DNA from: Koleobacter methoxysyntrophicus
GTDB lineage: Bacteria > Bacillota > Thermosediminibacteria > Koleobacterales > Koleobacteraceae
Direction of reading: 5' to 3'
Assembly: GCF_017301615.1 (NCBI RefSeq)
Contig: NZ_CP059066.1
Coordinates: 124,001 to 188,000 of the forward strand
Length of the DNA stretch: 64,000 bases
The translations under genes and the position numbers were made by a program. Positions 51,161-60,327 of the stretch are shown here, piece by piece (within the stretch, counting starts at the first letter, position 1; each line of letters starts with the position of its first letter). The notes beneath the pieces are model-generated. The model was not told where the DNA came from. It saw only the letters and a list, made by a program, of their open reading frames with translations, and ran no database searches.

Positions 51161-51367
51161 ATGGCATCCTGCACAAATTCTCAAAAAAATCTTAAAGGGT
51201 GTACGTGCACCTATGAACCCTGCAGCAGAAAAGGAAACTGCTGCGAATGTGTAGCATACCACAGAAGAAACGGTGAAATCCCCGGCTGTTTTTTCCCTGA
51301 AGAAGCAGAAAGGACTTACAACCGTTCTATAGATTACTTTGTAAAATACCATAAAAGTTTAGGCTAG
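51161..51367 (+). CDS. DUF6485 family Cys-rich protein
   Basis: A 68-residue protein with seven Cys in the first half: [21 protein letters not shown], given in part, then [12 protein letters not shown], and a late PGCFFP. The pattern is that of DUF6485, probably a zinc- or cluster-binding small protein. No function is known. AAAAGGGGG precedes ATG. A strong terminator follows. Confidence 0.75.
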   Translation: MASCTNSQKNLKGCTCTYEPCSRKGNCCECVAYHRRNGEIPGCFFPEEAERTYNRSIDYFVKYHKSLG

Positions 51368-51376
51368 AAAACTTAA

Positions 51377-51415
51377 ACAAAGATTAATCCCGGTATAACC
51401 GGGGTTAATCTTTGT
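51377..51415. terminator. bidirectional terminator
   Basis: A 17-base stem ACAAAGATTAATCCCGG with its complement (one G-T pair) around TATAA, between convergent genes. Confidence 0.88.
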
Positions 51416-51445
51416 TATTAGTTCAGAATACCTATATACCTCACA

Positions 51446-52423
51446 TCACCTGTCGATAAGTACCCGATTTACTAAATTGGGCGGTATCTTCCCCTTTAAG
51501 GCAGCAACCAGATTTTCGGCTGCCATAACTGCCATCCTCGTTCTCGTTGCTATACTGGCACTCCCTATATGGGGTGCCAAAACTACATTATCCAGCTTTA
51601 ACAGCGGGTTATCAGTAAACGGCGGTTCGGGGTCCATTACATCTAGGCCTGCAGCTGCCAGTTTTCCCGCCTTGAGTGCTTCATAAAGGGCCGACTCCTC
51701 AACTATTGCCCCCCTTGCAGTATTAATCAGAATCGAACCATGTTTCATCTTCTCAAAGGCGGATTTGTTAAATAAGTGTTTTGTCTCGTGGGTCAGTGGC
51801 AGGTGAATGCTGATAAAATCAGATTGTTCCAGAAGCCTGTCAAAGGAAACGAGCTCTGCTCCCAATTCCTTCTCGATTTTCTCATTCCTGCTTTGATTGT
51901 AGTAAAGGATTTTCATGCCGAATCCTGCCGCCCTTCTGGCGACAGCCGTTCCTATCCTGCCGGCCCCTGCCAGCCCCAGGGTAGAACCGTATATATCCCT
52001 CCCCAGCAGGAGCATGGGTTCCCACGTCTTCCATCTTCCCGTTCTTACGAACTTGTCTGCTTCCACTATTCGCCGTGCACAGGCCATCATAAGGGCAAAG
52101 GCCAAATCAGCCGTTGTCTCTGTAAGCACCCCCGGGGTATTGGTTACCATGACTCCCTTTTGTGTGGCTGCTCCGATATCTATATTATCATACCCCACCG
52201 CATAATTGCTGATGACCTTTAATCTCTCCCCGGCCTCTATTACCTCTGAATCGATTTTATCGGTAAGGAGGGCAAGCAGGCCGTCTGCATCCTTTATTTC
52301 CTTTAAAAGAACATCTTTAGGCGGCGGCAGCTGCCCTTCCCATACCCTGATTTCGGCAATATCTTTTATTAATTTCACCCCTTCATCGGGAATTTTCCTG
52401 GTTATGTATACGTTAAATTTCAC
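51446..52423 (-). CDS. D-2-hydroxyacid dehydrogenase (glyoxylate/hydroxypyruvate reductase type)
   Basis: A 325-residue enzyme. [20 protein letters not shown] near residue 155 binds NAD(P), the catalytic Arg lies in [11 protein letters not shown], Glu in DVMDPEPP and His in [10 protein letters not shown]. The wording [21 protein letters not shown] places it with GyaR/GhrB, which reduce glyoxylate and hydroxypyruvate. The start is GTG at 52423, with GGGGGATGG upstream; the frame from 52459 lacks a site. Confidence 0.9.
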   Translation of the reverse strand: MKFNVYITRKIPDEGVKLIKDIAEIRVWEGQLPPPKDVLLKEIKDADGLLALLTDKIDSEVIEAGERLKVISNYAVGYDNIDIGAATQKGVMVTNTPGVLTETTADLAFALMMACARRIVEADKFVRTGRWKTWEPMLLLGRDIYGSTLGLAGAGRIGTAVARRAAGFGMKILYYNQSRNEKIEKELGAELVSFDRLLEQSDFISIHLPLTHETKHLFNKSAFEKMKHGSILINTARGAIVEESALYEALKAGKLAAAGLDVMDPEPPFTDNPLLKLDNVVLAPHIGSASIATRTRMAVMAAENLVAALKGKIPPNLVNRVLIDR

Positions 52424-52576
52424 TAGAAACCCATCCCCCTTCAAGTAGGTTATTACCATTTGTCTGCCGCACTGATGTAAACTGTAAGAACAACGCAGTC
52501 TTTATAAAACGGCATGATTTCGGCTCATATAAGGACCGGCCCTAGGATTTACCCATGAGTTGAGTGGAAGCAGGCA

Positions 52577-52945
52577 CTATTTGTCGATATTATCAGTATT
52601 ATCAGACCAATAGCTCGTACCTAAAAGTATATCAATAAGTTTTAACTGTTCTTCGACCTTTTCTCTATCTGCCGAATTGTTTTTTCTTGCTTCAAAGCCG
52701 TATCCATCAAGTTCCCAGGAAAAAGATTTAAAATTGTATATATCCTTTCGTCTCTTTATTTCAAAAACAATATTTTCTATTTCCGAATATCTGACATCAT
52801 TGTTTTCTTTCCATTTTTTATAAGTTTCTAAATCAGCTAAGCCTCTAATAGATTCCGCTATTTTTAGACGATATTCATTTTTCCCTAAACCGGCTTTATT
52901 AAGCTTTATAAAATTTTTATAATTCTCGCAAAACTGCCTATACAT
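52577..52945 (-). CDS. uncharacterised partner of the nucleotidyltransferase gene
   Basis: About 122 residues, largely helical and charged, opening MYRQFCENYKNFIKLNKA. No motif recognised. It starts inside the upstream nucleotidyltransferase gene (eight-base overlap) behind GAGGAGG, so the two are translated together. By position it may be the other half of a toxin-antitoxin pair; that is inference. Confidence 0.55.
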   Translation of the reverse strand: MYRQFCENYKNFIKLNKAGLGKNEYRLKIAESIRGLADLETYKKWKENNDVRYSEIENIVFEIKRRKDIYNFKSFSWELDGYGFEARKNNSADREKVEEQLKLIDILLGTSYWSDNTDNIDK

Positions 52946-53456
52946 TATATTCCTCCTCAAAATCTTTAACGTTTTTAATGAAACGATACTTTACAACAGG
53001 GCTAAAGTCTTTTCTATTTATAACAAGTTCAATCAATTTTTTCAGCTTTTCTTTATCGGCGCCGGTCATAAGTTTTTTTATATCTTCTCTGTCTTTTTCC
53101 GAGTATCTCCCCAATTTACTTACAATTATATCTTCTCTAGATAAAACATATACAGAATCAAAGCCCTCTATTTTAATTGCCCTTTTCTCAAATTCGGGCG
53201 CCACGGGCGTTACATATAGATCCAGCATGTCAAACCTATCCAGGATTTTGAACAATCTCCCTGCTTTTGCCGGATAATTTATATCTATAAAATCAAAATC
53301 AACTGTTGCTCTTTCTAAGTATCCAGCTATAATACAACCTGCTCCACCTATCAAGTAAATGACAGGACATTCTATCCCCTTCAGACGGGCAAAATCCTCC
53401 ATATCACGCAACAGCTCCAGTAAGATTTGTTTATTCTTATTTTCCAAGGGCAACAT
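52938..53456 (-). CDS. DUF6036-like nucleotidyltransferase
   Basis: A 172-residue protein with a nucleotidyltransferase-type start YLIGGAGCIIAGYLERATVDFDFIDI, broken pattern GG...DxD, and ILSREDIIVSKLGRYSEKDREDI, which matches the DUF6036/AbiEii-related group. Such enzymes are often toxins paired with a small partner. The active-site residues appear intact. Confidence 0.75.
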   Translation of the reverse strand: MLPLENKNKQILLELLRDMEDFARLKGIECPVIYLIGGAGCIIAGYLERATVDFDFIDINYPAKAGRLFKILDRFDMLDLYVTPVAPEFEKRAIKIEGFDSVYVLSREDIIVSKLGRYSEKDREDIKKLMTGADKEKLKKLIELVINRKDFSPVVKYRFIKNVKDFEEEYNV

Positions 53457-53554
53457 CCTTTACTTAAAAAAATTTAAATAAGATTATCTCTGCTTTTATA
53501 ATAACATGTGTGTAGATAAAAGGCAAAGAAAATCTCGGCAAAGTTCCAGGTGCC

Positions 53555-53583
53555 TTGACAAAGGCCTTTTTTTGTTCTATAAT
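53555..53583 (+). promoter_or_regulatory. promoter of the glyS T-box unit
   Basis: TTGACA, a 17-base spacer and TATAAT. Confidence 0.88.
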
Positions 53584-53609
53584 TTTTACAAAATAAACAA
53601 GGTTTTTTT

Positions 53610-53811
53610 GTCGGGAAGAGTAACCGAAATCCCTATCCTAGAGCGAACGGGGGATGGTGGAAGCCCCGGGGTATATTTCGGCGAAGGGGCCCGATAGTAT
53701 AGCTTGACCAATAGAGGGGCCGGAATTTTTGTTCCGGCAACTAGGGTGGAACCATCCTATGAAAATAGGATCCCTAGACCTAATATCTCAGGTCTGGGGA
53801 TTTTATTTTTA
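53610..53811 (+). ncRNA. T-box leader of glycyl-tRNA synthetase
   Basis: The T-box sequence AGGGTGGAACC lies at 53743-53753, preceded by stem III GCCGGAA/TTCCGGC and followed by a terminator stem ATCCCTAGACCT/AGGTCTGGGGAT (53770-53801) with TTTTATTTTT. Uncharged tRNA-Gly should favour the antiterminator. The specifier codon was not located with certainty. Confidence 0.9.
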
Positions 53812-53853
53812 TCATTTATTTTTAATTAAATTTCACCTACAGGAGGGAAAAAG

Positions 53854-55242
53854 ATGACACAGCAAAAAGAAGGCGAAAGGCTTATGAACAAGCTGGTATC
53901 ACTATGCAAAAGGAGGGGGTTTATCTTTCAGGGTTCCGAAATCTACGGAGGCCTGGCCAATACCTGGGACTACGGCCCTCTGGGAGCAGAACTCAAGCAA
54001 AATGTAAAAAAGATCTGGTGGAAACGGGTCGTTCAGGAAAGGGATGATGTGGTCGGCCTTGACAGTGCAATCCTGATGCACCCCAGGACATGGGAGGCTT
54101 CCGGTCACGTAGCCGGCTTCAATGACGCCCTTATCGACTGCAAAAACTGCAAGGCCAGATTTAGGGCAGACCACCTAATAGAAGATACCCTGAACATGCA
54201 TGTTGAAGGTAAGGGCATAGATGAACTCACCCGGATTATAAAAGACAACCAGGTAAAATGCCCTACCTGCGGGGTTTCAAACTGGACCGATGCCCGGGTC
54301 TTCAACCTGATGTTTAAAACCTTCCAGGGGCCGGTAGAAGACAGTTCATCAGTAGTCTATTTAAGGCCCGAAACGGCCCAGGGAATATTTGTAAACTTCA
54401 AGAATGTGATGGATTCTATGCGCATGAAGCTCCCCTTTGGTATAGGTCAGATCGGCAAGGCTTTCAGAAACGAGATAACCCCGGGAAATTTCATATTCAG
54501 GACGAGGGAATTCGAACAGATGGAACTGGAGTACTTCGTTAAACCCGGAGAAGATATGGAATGGTTTAACTACTGGAGGCAGTTTACCATCGAGTTCTTC
54601 ACAGGCCTGGGGGTTAAAAAGGAAAACTTAAGGCTTCGGGACCACAGCCCTGAAGAACTGTCTCACTACTCCAAAGCAACAACGGACCTCGAGTACAACT
54701 TCCCCTTCGGATGGGGTGAACTCTGGGGTGTGGCCAACAGGACCAACTTCGACCTGTCCCGCCACATAGAGTATTCGGGGAAATCCCTGACATATTTCGA
54801 TCCTGAGACTAAAGAACACATCATTCCTTACGTTATAGAACCGTCCCTCGGCGTTGACAGGGCAATGCTCGTATTTTTGTGTGATGCCTACAGGGAGGAA
54901 GAGGTTAACGGTGAACAGAGGGTGGTAATGGGATTTGCTCCGGAAATCGCTCCTGTAAAGGCAGCCGTTCTTCCCCTGTCTAAGAAAGAAGAGCTGGAAG
55001 CCATTGCCCGGGAAATATACAATACCCTTAAAAAACACTATACTGTGGAATACGACGTCAGCGGCAGTATTGGAAAGCGCTACCGACGTCAGGACGAGAT
55101 CGGCACACCGTACTGCATAACGGTAGATTTCGATTCTATAGATGATAAAAAGGTGACGGTAAGGGACAGGGATACAATGGAGCAGGATAGGATACCGATA
55201 AATGACGTCCCGGACTTTTTGAGGGAAAAGATGGGGTTTTAA
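53854..55242 (+). CDS. glyS: glycine-tRNA ligase, homodimeric class II
   Basis: A 462-residue enzyme of the eukaryote/archaeal-like dimeric form. [22 protein letters not shown] opens it (given in part), a zinc-type insert has [12 protein letters not shown] and CPTCGVSNW, motif 2 is [21 protein letters not shown], in part, and motif 3 ends [12 protein letters not shown]. The C-terminal anticodon domain holds [19 protein letters not shown]. It charges tRNA-Gly. GGAGGG precedes ATG. Confidence 0.96.
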   Translation: MTQQKEGERLMNKLVSLCKRRGFIFQGSEIYGGLANTWDYGPLGAELKQNVKKIWWKRVVQERDDVVGLDSAILMHPRTWEASGHVAGFNDALIDCKNCKARFRADHLIEDTLNMHVEGKGIDELTRIIKDNQVKCPTCGVSNWTDARVFNLMFKTFQGPVEDSSSVVYLRPETAQGIFVNFKNVMDSMRMKLPFGIGQIGKAFRNEITPGNFIFRTREFEQMELEYFVKPGEDMEWFNYWRQFTIEFFTGLGVKKENLRLRDHSPEELSHYSKATTDLEYNFPFGWGELWGVANRTNFDLSRHIEYSGKSLTYFDPETKEHIIPYVIEPSLGVDRAMLVFLCDAYREEEVNGEQRVVMGFAPEIAPVKAAVLPLSKKEELEAIAREIYNTLKKHYTVEYDVSGSIGKRYRRQDEIGTPYCITVDFDSIDDKKVTVRDRDTMEQDRIPINDVPDFLREKMGF

Positions 55243-55289
55243 TACTGAAAAACAGCGGCTTTTTTTGAAACCGCCTGTTTTTCAGTATT
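55241..55289 (+). terminator. terminator of glyS
   Basis: AATACTGAAAAACAGCGG and a near-complement CCGCCTGTTTTTCAGTATT around a T-rich loop. From 55290 to 55543 no gene or clear site is seen. Confidence 0.8.
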
Positions 55290-55543
55290 AAATCGGTATG
55301 TTTGCTGAGCCGCAGAAATGAAGCATGAATTTTGAAACATGGAACCATCAAAGTTTGGAGGACTAGTTAAAGTGAAAACTCTTCACGCTAGTTTCTGCAT
55401 AAAATTGTGTGTAAAAAGTGGTAAAGGTACAATATAATTATGTTATAAAAAAACAAGGCAGGAAGGGAGTAAAGACTTGAACACAAAGGGTGATTGGCAG
55501 TCTTATTGCTGTTTAGCTGAAAAGATAAGGGGGATTGTTGGAT

Positions 55544-55606
55544 ATGCTTGATCATGAGACTATCAGAAGTTTTATTCTTCATTCGGAGAGATGTGTTAGA
55601 AAATAT
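55544..55606 (+). pseudogene. 5' fragment of the SEC-C protein gene, cut by an IS element
   Basis: ATG at 55544 gives 21 codons, MLDHETIRSFILHSERCVRK then Tyr, and the insertion follows. The fragment joins the frame at 56962 exactly once the IS and one target copy are removed. GGGGG lies ten bases upstream. Confidence 0.85.
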
Positions 55607-56953
55607 GGATCATCTCCAAAAGCGTTGGTGAACTAACGCTTTCATGAGCAGGCTTGTTTAACTTTTAAGATAAAATACTCCAGGTCATGGAAGCCATAAG
55701 CTTGACGTTTGATAACCTTAATTTTATTGTTTATCCCTTCCAGCTTACTCGTATGTATTGGATAATCAGCGTGATTAAGGATACCGTATTCATGGCGTCG
55801 TAAGGTTTTCACAAACCGTTTTAATGCAGGTATACCGGATTCCAATGCTTTTGTGCACCACTCATCAAGCGCTTTTGACACCTGCTGGCGGTCATTACAT
55901 TGCCAGATTGTTTTTAGCTCATCTTTCAAAATGTATACGGTGGAAAGGTTCTTATTAATCGAAAGCAGTTTTTCCAAACGAGGTATTTCCTTTTCTTTAA
56001 GATTCTCCGGATTTTTAAGCAGGATCCAGCGGCTGCCCTTAATGACATTTTTATCAGTTTCCATTGCAGCCCTGGTTTCTACTCTACGGACCTTGTCAAT
56101 TACTTTATTGTATTGAGCGACTATATGAAATACATCAAAGACAATGGCAGCCTGGGGACAAAATTCAGAAACTGCTTTAATAAATGGGTCCCACATATCC
56201 ATGGCAACAGCCTTAATTTGGTCTCGTACCTCCTCCGGCATCTTTAAGAAGAACTCTTTTAAGGTTTCATATTTACGGTCTTTACCAACCCAAACAATCC
56301 GGCCGGTTTCAAAATCGATGACATTAGTCAGATACCGGTGGTGTTTTCCATAAGAGATTTCATCTATTGCCAAATACCGTAATCCGTTGTAGTCTATATC
56401 GGCAAATTCCTGCTTAAGACCCTGTTTATCAATTTCTTTAACCGTTTTCCAATCCAGCTGGAGATGTTCTGCTACATCCTTTACGGTCATTAATTTACAG
56501 AGTTCCTGTATGTAGACAGCCAAACGCCGGGTTACCCTTGGCCCACCAGGTTCGGCTATATCCAGCTCTTCTACAACTATTTGACCGCACAGAGGACACT
56601 CTATCTTGCGATAATGTAGATGGATTAGCGTTTTATGAGGACCTAAGGAAAGGTCTCTTAAGAAACGTTGATGGTTAGAATGCTTACCGACTCCTTTACT
56701 GCTACATTTAGAACAAATGGGCGTAAAACGCAGGTCTGGTTTTAATTCAACTACTTTTCCGGTACCCTGCTCGAAATCAATGTCCTCTGAACCTATAAAT
56801 TTTAGTCGACGAAAGGGGAATAATGATGTTATACTTATATTGGACATCTGTAATACCTCCTTAGATGTTTTAGAGTCAATATCTAATTACGACGAGGTAT
56901 GCAGATGTCCTTCTATTTTAGCTGCTTTTTACCAACGGAAATGGAGATGAACC
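55607..56953. mobile_element. ISL3-family insertion sequence, complete
   Basis: A 1347-base element. The left end GGATCATCTCC...CGTTGGTGAA and the complement of the right end GGTTCATCTCC...CGTTGGTAAA form imperfect terminal inverted repeats of about 26 bases. It is flanked by the eight-base target duplication GAAAATAT at 55599-55606 and 56954-56961, the length usual for ISL3. One transposase gene fills it. Intact ends and duplication point to recent insertion. Confidence 0.93.
55642..56847 (-). CDS. ISL3-family transposase
   Basis: A 401-residue transposase. The N-terminal zinc domain has CSKCSSKGVGKHSNHQR and CPLCGQIVVEE; a helix-turn-helix LTVKDVAEHLQLDWKTVK follows; the DDE catalytic region has AIDEISYGKHHRYLT, AVAMDMWDPFIKAV and the final Glu in HTSKLEGINNKIKVIKRQAYG, in part. 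All three acidic residues are present, so it looks active. It opens with MSNISITSLFPFR after GGAGGT. Confidence 0.95.
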   Translation of the reverse strand: MSNISITSLFPFRRLKFIGSEDIDFEQGTGKVVELKPDLRFTPICSKCSSKGVGKHSNHQRFLRDLSLGPHKTLIHLHYRKIECPLCGQIVVEELDIAEPGGPRVTRRLAVYIQELCKLMTVKDVAEHLQLDWKTVKEIDKQGLKQEFADIDYNGLRYLAIDEISYGKHHRYLTNVIDFETGRIVWVGKDRKYETLKEFFLKMPEEVRDQIKAVAMDMWDPFIKAVSEFCPQAAIVFDVFHIVAQYNKVIDKVRRVETRAAMETDKNVIKGSRWILLKNPENLKEKEIPRLEKLLSINKNLSTVYILKDELKTIWQCNDRQQVSKALDEWCTKALESGIPALKRFVKTLRRHEYGILNHADYPIHTSKLEGINNKIKVIKRQAYGFHDLEYFILKVKQACS

Positions 56954-58140
56954 GAAAATATGCCGTAGAATTCTTTAGTGAAGGATATATTAAAGATGAA
57001 AAAGCTGCTCTCTTACTCCTGGATGTTTATGAAAAGAATGAAGATCAGGAAGAGAATCATGAGATTCTCTACTATGTATCTACCCTCCCACAGACCCGAA
57101 CGTCTCTGATAAGACTTAATAAAATTACAGCTGTGGATTATAACTCTATTAGTCACATTGATAAAGCCATAATTTCTGCCGATTTAGAGCTCTTAAGAAG
57201 TTTACCAGATATCAGGCCAAAAATGCCGGAAAATAAGAAAATTCTAGATAAACGGTTCAATTTTTCAGCCATGGAAACCGAAGAGCTCTGGGAACAACTC
57301 TGGCAGCACAGCAGATCGGGGATGGGGAAAGGATTTGGAAATTTTGATTATACCTATGGTGAGCTTATTATAAAAGAAATATCCAGTCGCAAGGATTTTC
57401 CTTATGGTAAATTTATGGAGATGATTAGCCATGACTATCCTGAGGATTATACAGGTTGGGATGATACATATCTGTGCGTCCTTGCCGGGGAGTTGAAGTC
57501 CGAAGATTCAATACCTTTTTTAATAAAATGTATGAAAATCGATGGAGACTTTATTTGCGAGAGAGCTGCCGAGGCACTGACCAAAATCGGGACAGCAAAA
57601 GTGGTTGACGCCATCGCCAGGGAATATATGAGGGAAAAATTCCACTTCAGGTTATACGCTATTGGGGCCCTGGGAAACATTAAATCTGAGGAAAGCGAAC
57701 AGCTAATGCTTGAGCTCCTTCCAGAGGAGAAAGATGTAACTCTCAAGACCTCTCTTGGCTTTGGCCTTTGCAAGCTTTTTTCCATAAAAGGGATTCCTAT
57801 GGTTTTGACTCTTTTAAAATACGGTTATGATACTATGCTGGTTAACCTAGAAGAAGCAGTTTATGTAAATCATGTTGTCAATGGGCTTGAGCATCCTCAA
57901 ATGCACAGGTGGAAAGAAAGCATAGACAGAGAAGAACGGAGAATAAAGGAAGCCAAAAGAAAATTTTTTAACGGTGATATTGATGTTAAAGAAGTCAAAA
58001 AAAACTTACAAGACCTTTTTATAAGAAGGAAAGAAATTAAAAAGTTGAATGAGTCTTATTCCAAAGGATTTAAAGTGGGGCGAAATGACCCATGTCCCTG
58101 CGGCAGCGGTAAGAAATTCAAGAAATGTTGCGGGAAGTGA
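56941..58140 (+). CDS. HEAT-like repeat protein with SEC-C motif, 5' end lost to IS
   Basis: About 399 residues remain in frame. The centre carries HEAT-like helical repeats (EDSIPFLIKCMKIDGDFICERAAEALTKIG, in part), and the end is the zinc-binding SEC-C motif GRNDPCPCGSGKKFKKCCG, as at the SecA C-terminus. The natural protein starts in the fragment at 55544; the insertion replaces about 21 codons. The present frame opens with codons inside the IS right end (ATG at 56941 or 56899), so a nearly complete protein could still be made. Confidence 0.8.
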   Translation: MEMNRKYAVEFFSEGYIKDEKAALLLLDVYEKNEDQEENHEILYYVSTLPQTRTSLIRLNKITAVDYNSISHIDKAIISADLELLRSLPDIRPKMPENKKILDKRFNFSAMETEELWEQLWQHSRSGMGKGFGNFDYTYGELIIKEISSRKDFPYGKFMEMISHDYPEDYTGWDDTYLCVLAGELKSEDSIPFLIKCMKIDGDFICERAAEALTKIGTAKVVDAIAREYMREKFHFRLYAIGALGNIKSEESEQLMLELLPEEKDVTLKTSLGFGLCKLFSIKGIPMVLTLLKYGYDTMLVNLEEAVYVNHVVNGLEHPQMHRWKESIDREERRIKEAKRKFFNGDIDVKEVKKNLQDLFIRRKEIKKLNESYSKGFKVGRNDPCPCGSGKKFKKCCGK

Positions 58141-58151
58141 ATCTGCCGCAG

Positions 58152-58188
58152 AAAGGGCTGTTGACATCTGACTCTGTCAACAGCCTTT
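58152..58188. terminator. terminator of the SEC-C gene
   Basis: GGCTGTTGACA and TGTCAACAGCC around eight bases, with A- and T-rich flanks, between convergent genes. Confidence 0.8.
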
Positions 58189-58225
58189 AAGAGGGAGAAT
58201 ATTTCCTTCTGTATTTTATGGGAAA

Positions 58226-58795
58226 TTACATTTTATTGCAGAAATAATCGTGGACAACAGTATTATTGGTTAATTCTGGATGAAATGAGGTGGCCAACAT
58301 ATTTTCTTGTTTGGCTGCTAAAATATGACCATCCAGCTCTAAGAGTGGGGTAACATTTTTACCTATTTCTGTAATGTAAGGAGCGCGTATAAATATAAGG
58401 GGTATTTTTTCATTGGAAAACTCAGGAATAACCTTGCGGATCATAAAACTGTATATTTGCCTGCCATATGCATTCCTTCTTACCTGTATATCCATGACCA
58501 TCAGATGTCCTTCTGGACTTCCTTCGATTTTTTTTGCCAGCAAAATCATCCCAGCACAGGTACCCCATACAGGCATACCATCTTTTATCCTATCTACCAA
58601 GGGGTTTAAAAGGTTAAAATCCCTCAACAATTTGCCCATCGTGGTACTCTCGCCACCTGGAATAATAAGGCGATCTACTTCCATTAATTCTTCGCGGGTT
58701 TTAACCTTAATAGGCTCAATTCCCTCTATTTTTTTTAGGATAGATATGTGTTCTTCCACAGACCCCTGAAGGGCAAGCACCCCGACTTTTTTCAT
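58226..58795 (-). CDS. pdxT: pyridoxal 5'-phosphate synthase glutaminase subunit
   Basis: A 189-residue class I glutamine amidotransferase. GVLALQGSVEEH opens it; the catalytic Cys lies in VWGTCAGMILLA near residue 78 and the His-Glu pair in SFHPELTNN near 170. It releases ammonia for PdxS. ATG at 58795 follows GAGGGTGG and lies two bases from the end of pdxS; upstream in-frame starts would lie inside pdxS. Confidence 0.95.
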   Translation of the reverse strand: MKKVGVLALQGSVEEHISILKKIEGIEPIKVKTREELMEVDRLIIPGGESTTMGKLLRDFNLLNPLVDRIKDGMPVWGTCAGMILLAKKIEGSPEGHLMVMDIQVRRNAYGRQIYSFMIRKVIPEFSNEKIPLIFIRAPYITEIGKNVTPLLELDGHILAAKQENMLATSFHPELTNNTVVHDYFCNKM

Positions 58796-58796
58796 T

Positions 58797-59675
58797 TTAC
58801 CACCCTCTATCAGCCAGGCGTTCTTTGCTGTCCAGTCTATCAATTTCCAATCCATACATTGCTTCTCCCAGGTCTTCCGAAACCTCTGCTAACACTTTCG
58901 GATCGTTATAATAAGTGGTAGCTTTTACAATAGCCTCTGCCCTCTTTTCAGGATTAGCAGATTTAAATATACCTGAGCCGACGAATATACCGTCACATCC
59001 CAACTGCATCATTAAAGCGGCATCGGCTGGAGTAGCGATACCTCCAGCTGCAAAATTTACAACTGGCAGTTTACCGTTTTTAGCTACCCATTTTACCAGG
59101 TGATATGGGGCTCCCATTTCTTTAGCAGCTGTCATCAATTCTTCTTCAGGCATGGTCTGGAGACGGCGTATTTCTGACATGATTGTTCTAACGTGCCGTA
59201 CTGCCTCTACCACGTTGCCGGTACCTGCTTCCCCTTTAGTTCTAATCATGGATGCACCTTCGGCTATTCTCCTCAGGGCCTCTCCCAGGTTCTTGGCACC
59301 ACAAACAAAGGGTACTTTAAATTTTGTTTTATCTATGTGACAGGCTTCATCTGCCGGAGTTAAAACTTCACTCTCATCTATGTAATCAATCTCTAATGCT
59401 TCTAAAATTTGGGCTTCTACAAAGTGGCCAATTCTGACTTTTGCCATAACCGGGATTGAGACAGCCTCTTTTATTTCCTTAATTAGTTTGGGGTCTGACA
59501 TCCGGGCTACCCCTCCGTGTTTTCGTATATCTGCGGGAACTCTTTCAAGAGCCATGACTGCTACTGCCCCTGCCTTTTCAGCGATTTTAGCCTGCTCGGC
59601 ATTTACTACATCCATGATTACTCCACCCTTTAGCATTTGAGCTAGATTTTTGTTTAATTGGTACCTTTCATTCAT
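58797..59675 (-). CDS. pdxS: pyridoxal 5'-phosphate synthase lyase subunit
   Basis: A 292-residue TIM-barrel enzyme. [21 protein letters not shown], in part, [32 protein letters not shown] with the Schiff-base Lys, and [18 protein letters not shown] are all present. It builds PLP from ribose-5-phosphate, glyceraldehyde-3-phosphate and ammonia. ATG at 59675 gives the normal length; the longer frame to 59885 lacks family sequence and overlaps the operator. Confidence 0.95.
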   Translation of the reverse strand: MNERYQLNKNLAQMLKGGVIMDVVNAEQAKIAEKAGAVAVMALERVPADIRKHGGVARMSDPKLIKEIKEAVSIPVMAKVRIGHFVEAQILEALEIDYIDESEVLTPADEACHIDKTKFKVPFVCGAKNLGEALRRIAEGASMIRTKGEAGTGNVVEAVRHVRTIMSEIRRLQTMPEEELMTAAKEMGAPYHLVKWVAKNGKLPVVNFAAGGIATPADAALMMQLGCDGIFVGSGIFKSANPEKRAEAIVKATTYYNDPKVLAEVSEDLGEAMYGLEIDRLDSKERLADRGW

Positions 59676-59710
59676 AATAAATATACCCCCTTTTGTAAAA
59701 TCTAAATTGT

Positions 59711-59747
59711 TGGTATAACAATTGTACCGGTACAATGAATTGTACCC
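59711..59747. promoter_or_regulatory. multi-half-site operator upstream of pdxS
   Basis: A perfect palindrome ATTGTACC-GGTACAAT (59721-59736), a further ATTGTACC at 59739-59746, and a related GGTATAACAAT at 59712-59722. The spacing is that expected for a dimeric MocR/PdxR-type regulator, and a pdxR remnant lies next to it. Confidence 0.6.
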
Positions 59748-59812
59748 GTAACGATTTGAATATATTATAACATTTCGATAAATAATGGTCAATACCCGGA
59801 AGGAGGATAATT

Positions 59813-59968
59813 GTGAAAGAAATCGTATCGATACAATTGGATCGAGGTAGTAATACACCTTCATATACACAGCATTTATTGGCATTTAAAAATCTCATAA
59901 AAGGCAGGGGCTCTAGGTGCAGCAATAATTGCTACACAGAGTTGTTAATGTATTATTCAAAATTTTAG
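59813..59968 (+). pseudogene. truncated MocR-family (PdxR-like) regulator
   Basis: A frame of 51 codons behind GGAGG, starting [20 protein letters not shown] and continuing [13 protein letters not shown], then unrelated sequence and TAG. The start copies the N-terminus of MocR/PdxR proteins (DR.S.TPLY.Q...LI..G). The rest of the DNA-binding and aminotransferase domains is missing. Divergent from pdxS, as intact pdxR genes usually are. Confidence 0.6.
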
Positions 59969-60285
59969 GCTTCAAAGCCTGCAGTGCTGCGCTTTTCATT
60001 AACGGATCTTATCTTATCCTCCATATGGGACTCTTTATCCCGCCTGTCATCGATTTTCACAACGGTATATACCCTTCTGACCCCGCTTTTAAAAGGTACT
60101 TCATGGAGTTCCCTTACTATTCTCATCAGGTCATCCAGCCGGCCCTCGATAACCGTTCCCATCGGATTCAGCTGGTATTTGACATCCTTCTCTTTTTCCA
60201 GCACATCATGGATTTCGGCTACATACCTGCTTACACTGGTAGTATTGGTACCTATGGGGATAACCGATAACTCAACAATAGCCAA
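59965..60285 (-). CDS. MTH1187/YkoF family thiamine-binding protein
   Basis: A 106-residue protein: AIVELSVIPIGTNTTSVSRYVAEIHDVL, given in part, then YQLNPMGTVIEGRLDDLMRI and KSGVRRVYTVVKIDDRRDK. This is the MTH1187 family; the members studied bind thiamine or its precursors, forming tetramers of ferredoxin-like folds. Its end overlaps the pdxR remnant. It may be involved in vitamin supply with pdxST, but the link is positional only. Confidence 0.88.
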   Translation of the reverse strand: MAIVELSVIPIGTNTTSVSRYVAEIHDVLEKEKDVKYQLNPMGTVIEGRLDDLMRIVRELHEVPFKSGVRRVYTVVKIDDRRDKESHMEDKIRSVNEKRSTAGFEA

Positions 60286-60327
60286 AACAACTCCCTCCCT
60301 TCCGCTCTTTTGATTCTCATTCCTGCC

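Noticed and set aside
56899-56940. Native start of the SEC-C protein at 56899
   Set aside because: These codons belong to the right end of the ISL3 element; the native start is in the fragment at 55544.
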